A stretch of 32,058 bases of DNA from Candidatus Woykebacteria bacterium RBG_13_40_15 (lineage in GTDB: Bacteria; Patescibacteriota; Microgenomatia; Woykebacterales; RBG-16-39-9b), in contig MHCP01000019.1 of NCBI GenBank assembly GCA_001816655.1, forward strand, positions 1 to 32,058. Direction: 5' to 3'. The position numbers were made by a program, and so were the translations under genes. This document shows positions 17,023 to 25,618 of this stretch, one piece after another (the stretch's first letter is position 1; every line of letters begins with the position of its first letter). The notes under the pieces are model-generated. The model saw only the letters and a list, made by a program, of their open reading frames with translations. It was not told where the DNA came from and searched no databases.

Positions 17023-18924
17023 ATGGAGACTTTAAAAAAACGCAGTAAGAATTCGAATATTTTGAGAACCGCCGCTCTCTACGTAATACTAGCTTTGATC
17101 GCTACGTTCATATTCTTTACCTTCTTGCAACCTCAAAAGGTCGCAGAACAAAAAGACCTTTCGGAAGTTCTGACGTTGGTAAAAGAGCAAAAGGTTAAAG
17201 ATATAGTAGTCGATGGTAACAATGTAATCGCAACTTTAAAAGACGGCCTCATTATAAAAGCGACTAAAGAGGAGGGAATAAGTTTTTCTGAGATACTCAA
17301 AGATTCTGATATTGGCCCAACAAGCGTTAAATGGGGTGTAAAGAATAACGATATAACAAAAACGATAACTAACTTACTTGTAACATTCTTGCCGGTTCTA
17401 ATAATTGTTGGTTTTTTCCTCTTTTTCCTTCGCCAAGCAAAAATGACAGGGGATAATCTACTCTCGTTCTCGCGCAGCAGAGCTAGGGTTTTTAATAAAG
17501 ATAAGCCGGGGATCAAGTTTACAGAAGTGGCCGGTGTGGAAGAAGCTAAGACAGAACTGCGGGAAGTGGTCGATTTTTTGAAGCATCCAGAAAAATTCAG
17601 AGCTCTTGGTGCGAAAATTCCTAAAGGAGTACTTTTGGTGGGCCCTTCTGGGGTGGGTAAGACCTTGCTGGCTCGCGCAGTAGCTGGAGAAGCAGAGGTG
17701 CCCTTCTTTTCCATCGCTGGTAGCGAATTTATGGAAATGTTAGTTGGGGTTGGAGCTTCCAGAGCGCGAGATCTTTTCGAGAATGCAAAAAAGAATGCAC
17801 CTTCGATTATTTTCATTGATGAGATAGACTCTATTGGTCGTCAACGTGGCTTGGGTATTGGTGGTGGACATGATGAACGTGAGCAGACTTTGAATCAAAT
17901 ACTTACTGAAATGGACGGATTTGAGCAAAACGACAATGTGATAGTTATAGCTGCTACCAACCGACCAGATATGCTGGATCCCGCACTAGTGCGGCCCGGT
18001 AGATTTGACCGACGAGTTTCCTTGGATTTACCTGATATTGAAGGCAGAAAAGCAATTATCAAAATTCACTCTCGTAATAAGCCGTTGTCGGGAGATGTTG
18101 ATGTTGAAAAGCTGGCTAAAAGAACAGTTGGTTTTTCTGGAGCGGATTTGGAAAACATGCTTAACGAAGCGGCCATTATAGCGGCCAGGCGGAATAAAAA
18201 AGAAGTTGACAACAAAGATTTGGAAGAGGCTGCGATAAAAGTTCAACTAGGACCTGAGAAAAAAAGAATAACGAGTGAAGACGAAAAGAAAATCACAGCC
18301 TACCACGAAGCAGGCCATGCGCTTGTCACAAAAATGTTGCCCCACATGGACCCAGTCCACCGTATTTCAATTGTCGCTAGAGGTATGACTGGTGGACACA
18401 CGATTATTCCACCTTCAACTGATCGCTACAATGAAACAAAAACTAGGCTTTTGGAGACAATTACCTCCCTTCTTGGAGGCCGTGCCGCAGAGGAAATTGA
18501 ATTCAATGAATTTACTGTTGGTGCCGCTTCTGATATACAGCAAGCAACAGATATTGCTCGAAGAATGGTTACGGAGTTTGGAATGGGTGCTCTTGGCCCC
18601 CAGGCCACTGGTGTCCGTGGAGAAAACCCCTGGCTTGCGAGGGAACTCGGTGATCCAAAACCTCTTTCTGAAAGCCTTGCGTCTAAAGTTGACGCCGAAG
18701 TTGGTAAAATTATTAACGACTCTTTTACAAAGGCAAAAAAGATTCTGAAAGAAAATAAAGAAAAGCTAGATTTAGTCGCGAATGAGTTGTTACAAAAAGA
18801 AACTCTCGAAGGAGACGAGTTTGAAGAGATTGTTGAGCGAGGCGAAAAACTCCATCAGATGAAGGATCAAATTGGGGAAACAAGTCCAAAAGAAGAGGAA
18901 AAGGTTCCAAAAACCGAAGTCTAA
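17023..18924 (+). CDS. ftsH: ATP-dependent zinc metalloprotease FtsH
   Basis: [61 protein letters not shown] at 17023 with ggggag SD preferred to the upstream start at 16969. Confidence 0.95.
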   Translation: METLKKRSKNSNILRTAALYVILALIATFIFFTFLQPQKVAEQKDLSEVLTLVKEQKVKDIVVDGNNVIATLKDGLIIKATKEEGISFSEILKDSDIGPTSVKWGVKNNDITKTITNLLVTFLPVLIIVGFFLFFLRQAKMTGDNLLSFSRSRARVFNKDKPGIKFTEVAGVEEAKTELREVVDFLKHPEKFRALGAKIPKGVLLVGPSGVGKTLLARAVAGEAEVPFFSIAGSEFMEMLVGVGASRARDLFENAKKNAPSIIFIDEIDSIGRQRGLGIGGGHDEREQTLNQILTEMDGFEQNDNVIVIAATNRPDMLDPALVRPGRFDRRVSLDLPDIEGRKAIIKIHSRNKPLSGDVDVEKLAKRTVGFSGADLENMLNEAAIIAARRNKKEVDNKDLEEAAIKVQLGPEKKRITSEDEKKITAYHEAGHALVTKMLPHMDPVHRISIVARGMTGGHTIIPPSTDRYNETKTRLLETITSLLGGRAAEEIEFNEFTVGAASDIQQATDIARRMVTEFGMGALGPQATGVRGENPWLARELGDPKPLSESLASKVDAEVGKIINDSFTKAKKILKENKEKLDLVANELLQKETLEGDEFEEIVERGEKLHQMKDQIGETSPKEEEKVPKTEV

Positions 18925-19012
18925 CGGTCACTTACCAGTTTTAACGAAGGAAGGGCAGTCCTAAGGACTACCCTTCTTATCTCTCCGAACTTCACTCCTA
19001 CTATCCCGCTCG

Positions 19013-19903
19013 TTAAGCAGTACGGGCGAATGGGGCGTAAACTCGAGTTGTCGATTGGCAGGCGTGACCCAGGAGTGCCTGAACGTTACGTAACGGAGCT
19101 CCCCCATTCAGCATATGGGTAGCGAAGCTGTGGCGCAAGGTGTGCGGGGTAACCGGCTTAGCGATTGCGGCGGCCTTTGCGTAGCCCTTCAGGATCAGCC
19201 AGAAGCCCTGCCGCGTCAGACGCTCCCCCCGCCGGTTGACGAAGAGGGCCGCTTGGTGCTTGTTACGCACCAGACGCGGCCGGCCGTCGTCCAGGTACTC
19301 CTCCAGCGCCTGGAGCGCGTCCTTGTGGATAGGGATCGTGCGCTCCTTGGACCCCCTTCCCACGCAGCGGATGTGGGGGACGCGCCGGTTCATGTGAAGG
19401 TGGTTCACGTCCAGAGACACCAGCTCGGTAACCCGCAGGCCGGTGGCGTAGAGCAACTCCAGCATCGCCTTGTCCCGTTTCGCCTCCGGTGTGACGAGAC
19501 GAGCCGGCTGCTCCAGGAGCTCGTCCACCTCGCGGATCGACAGCGGTTTGGGAAGGGACTTTGGGACCCGGAACCCTACGTTCTCGGTGGGGTTGTGCCC
19601 TACAATCCCTTCGACCTGATGGAGGAAAGCGAAGAATGCTTTCAGGCTGACTATCTTCCGGGTGACCGTCGCTGCCTTGTAGTGCCGTTCCTGCAACTCC
19701 GAAATATAGCCACGAATCAAAGCTTCGTCGACTTTATTCCAGGGTAGAGAGGTTCCATCAGCGTTGGTGGCAGTCCGAAGATATCCCCAGAGCTGATGAA
19801 GGTCAGCTTTGTAGGCTAGAGCTGTGTTATCAGCGAATAGCATTCTTTCCTGAATGTGCCTAAGAAATGCTGTGACTTCGACGTCCACAACTTGTGCAAT
19901 CAC
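19013..19903 (-). CDS. Tyrosine recombinase XerC/XerD-like, GC-rich
   Basis: ATGLRVTELVSLDV, HTLRHSFATHML, LLGHACQSTTRVY; GTG start with SD gggaggtgagcag. Confidence 0.9.
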   Translation of the reverse strand: MIAQVVDVEVTAFLRHIQERMLFADNTALAYKADLHQLWGYLRTATNADGTSLPWNKVDEALIRGYISELQERHYKAATVTRKIVSLKAFFAFLHQVEGIVGHNPTENVGFRVPKSLPKPLSIREVDELLEQPARLVTPEAKRDKAMLELLYATGLRVTELVSLDVNHLHMNRRVPHIRCVGRGSKERTIPIHKDALQALEEYLDDGRPRLVRNKHQAALFVNRRGERLTRQGFWLILKGYAKAAAIAKPVTPHTLRHSFATHMLNGGAPLRNVQALLGHACQSTTRVYAPFARTA

Positions 19904-20056
19904 CTGCTCACCTCCCAGGAAAATGGAGAATCTAAACTAACGGTTAGGTGTGCGTTTATTCCCTCACTCTCTTCATGCCGAAAATGTACGCTTCTATAAA
20001 GAAAAAGTCAAATTCATTTACAATTAACGTCTTCTTGAGGTAGAATTTGCTTCATA

Positions 20057-22273
20057 ATGAAAAAATTAGTTTTAATTGACGGTCATGCAGTTTTTCACCG
20101 TGCTTACCATGCATTGCCCCCACTAACAACCTCAAAAGGTGAACTAGTAAACGCTGTTTTTGGATTCACTAGTATGTTACTTCGGGCAATTGCAGATATA
20201 AAACCAGACTATATTGCAGTCGCTTTTGATACTTCCGAGCCGACATTTCGCCACCAAGAATACACGGCCTACAAGGCCCAAAGAATTGTAGCTCCCGAAG
20301 AACTACACGAGCAAATGCCGAGAGCAAAAGAAGTTGTAGAGGCTTTAAATATTCCAATTTTTGAACTAGCGGGATACGAAGCTGACGATATTATCGGGAC
20401 TTTGGTAACTCAAAGTGCAAAATTCAACCCGCCTACCGGACGGGTAGGAACTCGAAACGATTTAGAAGTAATTATCGTTACTGGTGATAGGGATACACTT
20501 CAGTTGATTAGACCCGGTGTAAAAGTTTACTCGCCAGGTAAAAGCTTTTCTGATGTGGTTTATTTCGATCAAAAAATAGTAAAAGAAAAGTATGGTTTGG
20601 AACCGGCACAATTGATCGATTTTAAAGCGCTGGCTGGAGACCAAAGCGACAACATCCCAGGGGTTAGAGGGATAGGAGAAGTAACCGCAAAAAAACTTTT
20701 GCAAGGCTTTGAAAGTCTCGAAAATATTTACAAAAATCTTAATAAAATCCCAGAAAAGACCAGAAATTTGTTAGCTAAAGATGCTGAGGTAGCAGCGCTT
20801 TCTAAGAAATTGGCGACAATTGATGTTCAAACTCCGGTTAAATTAGATCTAGCAAAATGCGTCCTGAAAGACTATGACCAAAAGGCAGCGGAAGAGTTGT
20901 TTTTAGAACTTGAGTTTCGAAGTTTGATACCAAAGTTACCTGGGTTTAGCAAAAGTAAAGTTGCCGACAATCCAGCTGGTCAGGGAACCCTATTTGAAAA
21001 ACAAAAGGAAGAGGAAACAGGAAGAAGTGATGATTTGGAAAAAGTCCTGCGGGAAATGGAAAATTATGGTGTTTTAATCGATACTAAGAAACTCTCTAGC
21101 CTCGCAAAAGAAATCGACGGAAAGCTTTCTTCCTTGGAAAAGGAAATTTATAAGCACGTTGGCCACGAATTTAATTTAAATTCGCCAAAACAGCTTTCAA
21201 CCGTTCTATACGACGAATTAAACTTGACACCAGAGCGTTCGACCCGAATAAAGACCCATAAATCCACCGACGAAGCCACACTTTCGACCATGGTTGAGGC
21301 TCACCCGGTCATTGAGCCAATTTTGCAATACCGAGAGCTTTTTAAACTAAAATCCACCTATGTTGACGCGCTGCCAAACCAAATTGGCCAGGATGGCCGT
21401 ATTCACACCCATTACCACACTGATATCACGAGAACCGGCCGACTTTCTTCGAAGGATCCAAATCTACAAAATATACCAGCAAGAAGCGAGCTTGGGGAAA
21501 AGGTTCGTTCGGCTTTCATAGCACCGTCGGGTTGCCTTTTACTTTCCGGCGATTATAACCAGATAGAACTGCGCGTCATGGCACATATTAGTGGTGACGA
21601 AGCTCTAAAAAAGGTATTTGAAGAGGGCCAGGATATTCATACTGAAGCTGCCGAAGCTGTTTTAGGTAAAAAACACGGTGAGGTGACAAAAGAGGATCGT
21701 CGAATCGCAAAAATAGTAAATTTCGGCATAATGTATGGTATTTCTCCCTATGGCCTAGCTACGCAACTAAAAATTGAGCCTGCGGCCGCAAAAGAGATAA
21801 TAGACCGCTATTTTGAGCGTTTTCCAGGCGTCCGAGAGTGGGTAGGGGCGATACTGCGAGAGGCGTACGAAAAAGGCTTTGTAGAGACTTTGGGAGGCTT
21901 CAAGAGGTATGTGCTGGAGCTTCGAAGTAGCAACCAAACGGTACGCAGGCTTGGAGAGCGAGTTGCAGTAAACTCTCCAATCCAAGGCACAGCTGCGGAT
22001 ATTATTAAAAAAGCAATGGTCAATATCAGTAAGCAGTTAGCACCCGCCCGCCAGGCTTCGCCAGGCGAAGTGGGCGGGGAAAGCAGAAAGCAGACAAAGA
22101 TGATTTTGCAGGTGCATGATGAGCTAGTTTTTGAAGTACCGGAAGGTGAATTGAAAGAAGTTACCCCAATTATTAAAGACTGCATGGAAAACTGCTTTCC
22201 TCTCTCTATCCCGCTTGTTGTTGAACTTAAAGTGGGGAAGAATTGGGGAGAGATGAAACCTGTTGAAGTTTAA
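20057..22273 (+). CDS. polA: DNA polymerase I (5'-3' exonuclease + polymerase; no 3'-5' exonuclease domain evident)
   Basis: IDGHAVFHRAYHALP, VTGDRDTLQL; polymerase motifs DYNQIELRVMAHIS, RRIAKIVNFGIMYGIS, LQVHDELVFEVP. Confidence 0.95.
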   Translation: MKKLVLIDGHAVFHRAYHALPPLTTSKGELVNAVFGFTSMLLRAIADIKPDYIAVAFDTSEPTFRHQEYTAYKAQRIVAPEELHEQMPRAKEVVEALNIPIFELAGYEADDIIGTLVTQSAKFNPPTGRVGTRNDLEVIIVTGDRDTLQLIRPGVKVYSPGKSFSDVVYFDQKIVKEKYGLEPAQLIDFKALAGDQSDNIPGVRGIGEVTAKKLLQGFESLENIYKNLNKIPEKTRNLLAKDAEVAALSKKLATIDVQTPVKLDLAKCVLKDYDQKAAEELFLELEFRSLIPKLPGFSKSKVADNPAGQGTLFEKQKEEETGRSDDLEKVLREMENYGVLIDTKKLSSLAKEIDGKLSSLEKEIYKHVGHEFNLNSPKQLSTVLYDELNLTPERSTRIKTHKSTDEATLSTMVEAHPVIEPILQYRELFKLKSTYVDALPNQIGQDGRIHTHYHTDITRTGRLSSKDPNLQNIPARSELGEKVRSAFIAPSGCLLLSGDYNQIELRVMAHISGDEALKKVFEEGQDIHTEAAEAVLGKKHGEVTKEDRRIAKIVNFGIMYGISPYGLATQLKIEPAAAKEIIDRYFERFPGVREWVGAILREAYEKGFVETLGGFKRYVLELRSSNQTVRRLGERVAVNSPIQGTAADIIKKAMVNISKQLAPARQASPGEVGGESRKQTKMILQVHDELVFEVPEGELKEVTPIIKDCMENCFPLSIPLVVELKVGKNWGEMKPVEV

Positions 22274-22426
22274 TATCCGGGGAATAGATTGGACAAAATC
22301 AAAATTGTCCGACTTGTTCCGAGCTTGCCGAAGGGTATTTTAATAGTGAGTATAGTCGAATTATTTATACTGAGTTTTATCGAAGTATTGCAGCCTGATT
22401 GATAAAGCAGTAAAATTTCCCTGCCA

Positions 22427-24064
22427 ATGAGGCTTACTAAATCGTACAAGTTAAAAATCTTACCTACCAATGAGCAGGTTAAGTTCCTTGAAGATTATTT
22501 CTCAAGATTCGCTAAAGCGGTAAACTTCTATATAAGTAAAATTGGCTTGCTTCGAAAAGACTATGAGTGGCTATCTAAGGACAAGCAGAAAAAAGGAAAG
22601 TGTGCGAATTGTGGCCAAAATACCGATCTTAGTCACAAATTCCTGCCTGCTAACTCCTTAGTTTGCCCCCGCTGCTATAATTACGAAGTTGGCGACCTTT
22701 TTATTAGAAAAAAGCTATATGCAACCAGAATAGGCCCAAATAAAAGAAAAAGGGGCAGGTTTGATGTTCGAGATGCAACAAAATTGCCGGGGACGGATTA
22801 CGCCTTAGCCTTCAAGAGAGCAGCCGATACTATCAAGGGACAAAAGAAACAACTGGGAAAAGTCAAAAAGCAGCTAGTTTTTACAGAACGACGCTTAAAT
22901 GAATGGATTGAGGTGCTTGAAAATAAGGAAACCCTACTACAAGATGGCAAAAAAGCCCTAACAAGATTTACACTTCCTAAAAAACCAGGACAGAAAGTAG
23001 AAAGATTTAAGCACATCCTTTATAAAGACAACCCATCCCAAGGAAAAACAGAATCCCAGATCAAAGGAATAATCAAGGCTTTGGATAGGACTGTTCAAAG
23101 GCTTACTAAAAGGTTAAAAACTGCGGACATTAAATTCAATGGGGACATTGTTGATCTTCACTACTCAGCAGTAAAAAACATTATAGAAAAATTCACCGAA
23201 ATAAGCCTTGATTTAAAAAAGCAACAGTTTCCAATTGCAGCAGAAAATGTAGTTTCTAAGAAAAGTAGGGGTTGGATTATTGAAAAGATAAACGAGATGA
23301 AAAAGGGCAAACCCTTATATCCGCTTCTTCTGAAAAAGAAAAACGATTTTTACCTAAGCTACCCAGTCCGATTGGAGCTAGAAGAACCAAAAGAGGAAAA
23401 AGTCACTAAAGCAATGGGGATTGATCGGGGAGTAAATCAAATAGCTGTTACTGCAGTTATTGACAGGCCTACAGATAAACCTCATCATATTGAATTTTAT
23501 TCAGGAAAAGACTTAATAAAAAGCAAATTAAAATACCAGCTAATAAGGAAGAAATTTACTGGAACAAAAAGTGTTAATAAACGCAGGGCAAAATTTGGAG
23601 AAAAGGTAGCAAGGGGATCTATGTATGTTCTCCACGATATTTCAAGGCAGATAGTAAATCAAGCAAAAGAACAAAAACCAATTGTTATTGTTATGGAAGA
23701 TTTAAAAATGATTCAAGGCGAGAAAAGGGTGAAAAAAGGAAGTGCCGTGAGGGAAAGAAAAGTCAATTTTCTTCTCTCCAACTTTAACTATGGCCGATTA
23801 CAAAGTTTAATTAGTTATAAGGCTTTACAAGAGGGAATCCCAATTAGGTTTATAAAACCTGAATATACATCCCAAACCTGTTCAAAATGCAGGGAAATAG
23901 GCAAAAGGACTAAGGGGTTTTTTCAGTGCGTCAATCCAAAATGCAACCATAAAATGAATGCAGATCTCAATGCCGCCATTAATATTGCAAACTCATATTG
24001 TAAGGAAGATTCATTTACAAAAAAGCCAAAAAGTGCTATATTGCAAGCGACGACGAGCTCTTAG
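22427..24064 (+). CDS. Cas12f/Cas14-like (type V-F) RuvC nuclease of the TnpB/Cas12 superfamily
   Basis: RuvC-I MGIDRGVNQIAV, RuvC-II IVIVMEDLKM, zinc ribbon CSKC...CVNPKCNH, RuvC-III NADLNAAINIAN; extra N-terminal CANC...CPRC zinc finger; CRISPR-like repeats and anti-repeat immediately downstream. Confidence 0.8.
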   Translation: MRLTKSYKLKILPTNEQVKFLEDYFSRFAKAVNFYISKIGLLRKDYEWLSKDKQKKGKCANCGQNTDLSHKFLPANSLVCPRCYNYEVGDLFIRKKLYATRIGPNKRKRGRFDVRDATKLPGTDYALAFKRAADTIKGQKKQLGKVKKQLVFTERRLNEWIEVLENKETLLQDGKKALTRFTLPKKPGQKVERFKHILYKDNPSQGKTESQIKGIIKALDRTVQRLTKRLKTADIKFNGDIVDLHYSAVKNIIEKFTEISLDLKKQQFPIAAENVVSKKSRGWIIEKINEMKKGKPLYPLLLKKKNDFYLSYPVRLELEEPKEEKVTKAMGIDRGVNQIAVTAVIDRPTDKPHHIEFYSGKDLIKSKLKYQLIRKKFTGTKSVNKRRAKFGEKVARGSMYVLHDISRQIVNQAKEQKPIVIVMEDLKMIQGEKRVKKGSAVRERKVNFLLSNFNYGRLQSLISYKALQEGIPIRFIKPEYTSQTCSKCREIGKRTKGFFQCVNPKCNHKMNADLNAAINIANSYCKEDSFTKKPKSAILQATTSS

Positions 24065-24257
24065 CTATATGCTTCTAGAGTTTTGAAAGGACTGCGTTGC
24101 ACAGTAGTTAAAGTGGATTCGCTTTAGGTTTCGTCGCCGTTTAAAAGCGATGGGAAAGTTTTAGCCTTTTTAGACTAAACCGGCCTGATCACCACAATTC
24201 TTAGTTCTTCTTGCGGGGGTTTTAATCCGCGAATCTTGACAATCTTTATTCAAAAAG
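24065..24257 (+). ncRNA. Candidate tracrRNA / guide-scaffold RNA of the Cas12f-like locus
   Basis: Hairpin AAAGTG-GATT-CGCTTT at 24110-24125 resembling the Cas14a1 tracr stem; anti-repeat AATTCTTAGTTCTTC (24196-24210) pairs with repeat GAAGAATTAAGGAAT at 14 of 15 positions including G-U. Confidence 0.65.
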
Positions 24258-24366
24258 TAGGTTCGGCTTCTTAAGAAGAATTAAGGAATGCAACTCCTCC
24301 TTTTCTAGTTGTTCCCTTATATTTTTTAAGCAACAGAACCTCCTAGGAAGAATTAAGGAATGCAAC
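24258..24366 (+). CRISPR. Minimal type V-F-like array: repeat 24258-24294, spacer 24295-24329 (35 nt), repeat 24330-24366
   Basis: Shared 20-nt 3' core GAAGAATTAAGGAATGCAAC at 37/35/37 spacing; repeat 2 GCAACAGAACCTCCTAGGAAGAATTAAGGAATGCAAC matches my recollection of the Cas14a1 repeat at 26/37 aligned positions, including the GGAATGCAAC 3' end; repeat 1 is degenerate in its 5' half. Confidence 0.7.
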
Positions 24367-24706
24367 AAGTACTCTAGAAACTGAATAGTAGGTAAGGCCT
24401 AAAAACTTGCAGGCAAATAAGCAAAGTACTAAAATCCTCTTAAAATCGAACAGCTTTATCAGAAGTTGAGAAGAACTTTTTATTTTCTTGACACTCTATC
24501 CCATCAGCCCTAAAAGCCACATTACTCACTCTCAAATTCTTATTTCTGCTTCGCTCAAAGGGTCGTTTTTCTTTTTGGTAAAAATTCTATTTTAAAAGTT
24601 TGATTCTTAAAGATTGAATTTCCCGATAACTATTTCCACTTAATGTTAAAATTGTTTTAGAGATCGACCATCCGTCTGCTCGGATTAGTCATAGGAAGGA
24701 AGGCTG

Positions 24707-25540
24707 ATGAAGAAGAAACACTCGGATCTGCCGATCCAAAAAGTAGTTACGGCTCGAGGGTCGGTGGTTAGCTATATTGAGAAGGGCGAGGGGCCACCCC
24801 TCATCATAGTCCCGGGCCTTTTCCAGAATGTCAATGGGCTGCGACATCTCATCATCGAATTGTCGCAACACTTTCGGGTGATTTGCTTAGCAGTACCAGG
24901 CAGTGAGGGCTCTAGCTTTCTTCCTGCCTACACCAATGAAGCAATTGGAAGATGGGTCGAGGAAGCGCTTGAGTCTTTGGGGGTCCGAAAGGCGTTGTTC
25001 GTCAGCGTATCGCTCGGAGCGATACTAGTTGTGTCGGGTATCGTTGCTTTCAAGCGGGTGAAAGTATTGGGCTATGTAGCACACGAGCCTGTTACCCGGC
25101 TTACCCATACCCGGGTTTGGTGGAGACTGCTTTATCAGACGAACCGACTCCTTTACGAAAGGAGGCTTGGCTTCTTGTCCCTGACGATGATCTGGGTCAT
25201 AAGATTCGTCCTGGCCCACGTTTTTCGCCAGGGCTTCGCTCGAGCGCTTCTGGGAACTCCAGTGCGAGTCTTTCCACCAATGGGAGACGTACTGAGCGAG
25301 CAGCCAACGGATGAGCTGGCAGTAGCGGCCGCCAAAAAAGTCCCAACGCTGGTTGTACTATCAAGTGAAAGAACCAGGGGCCTGATTGAGCAGGAACAAA
25401 TGATGCGGGCAGTTGGACGGATGAGCGTGGTGGGTCTTGAAACTCTCAGCGGGGCTAAACACTTTCTCCGTCGAGAAGACCAGCGGAACTTGGCAAGGCA
25501 TGTTGTCGGGTTTGCTCGGAGGCGCAGGGTTATACTCTGA
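24707..25540 (+). CDS. Alpha/beta hydrolase-fold protein, GC-rich
   Basis: GEGPPLIIVPGLFQNVNGLRHLI, nucleophile-elbow-like FVSVSLGA, catalytic-His-like GAKHFLRRE; SD aggaagg. Confidence 0.7.
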   Translation: MKKKHSDLPIQKVVTARGSVVSYIEKGEGPPLIIVPGLFQNVNGLRHLIIELSQHFRVICLAVPGSEGSSFLPAYTNEAIGRWVEEALESLGVRKALFVSVSLGAILVVSGIVAFKRVKVLGYVAHEPVTRLTHTRVWWRLLYQTNRLLYERRLGFLSLTMIWVIRFVLAHVFRQGFARALLGTPVRVFPPMGDVLSEQPTDELAVAAAKKVPTLVVLSSERTRGLIEQEQMMRAVGRMSVVGLETLSGAKHFLRREDQRNLARHVVGFARRRRVIL

Positions 25541-25557
25541 CGTGAAAATCCGCCTTT

Positions 25558-25605
25558 GTGGCCGTCTCGAACCTTCTAGGTGAGGGACGGCCATCTGGTT
25601 TATCC
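25558..25605 (+). terminator. Hairpin terminator after alpha/beta hydrolase
   Basis: TGGCCGTC ... GACGGCCA 8-bp inverted repeat followed by TCTGGTTT. Confidence 0.55.
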
Positions 25606-25618
25606 TAAAAATTCTAGT

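Noticed and set aside
17133-17816. 227-aa minus-strand ORF
   Set aside because: Antisense shadow of ftsH
19115-19747. 210-aa plus-strand ORF
   Set aside because: Antisense to the GC-rich XerD-like gene; open only because of high GC content
21808-22185. 125-aa minus-strand ORF in polA
   Set aside because: Antisense to conserved polymerase motifs; no start signals
22427-24064. Ordinary IS200/IS605 or IS607 TnpB transposon
   Set aside because: No tnpA in the window and no recognisable LE/RE ends. The downstream 37/35/37 repeat-spacer-repeat, anti-repeat and Cas14-like repeat end fit Cas12f better, though a TnpB origin cannot be fully excluded by eye
24367-24700. Further CRISPR repeats after the second repeat
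   Set aside because: No third copy of GAAGAATTAAGGAATGCAAC found; only weak similarity near 24436-24455
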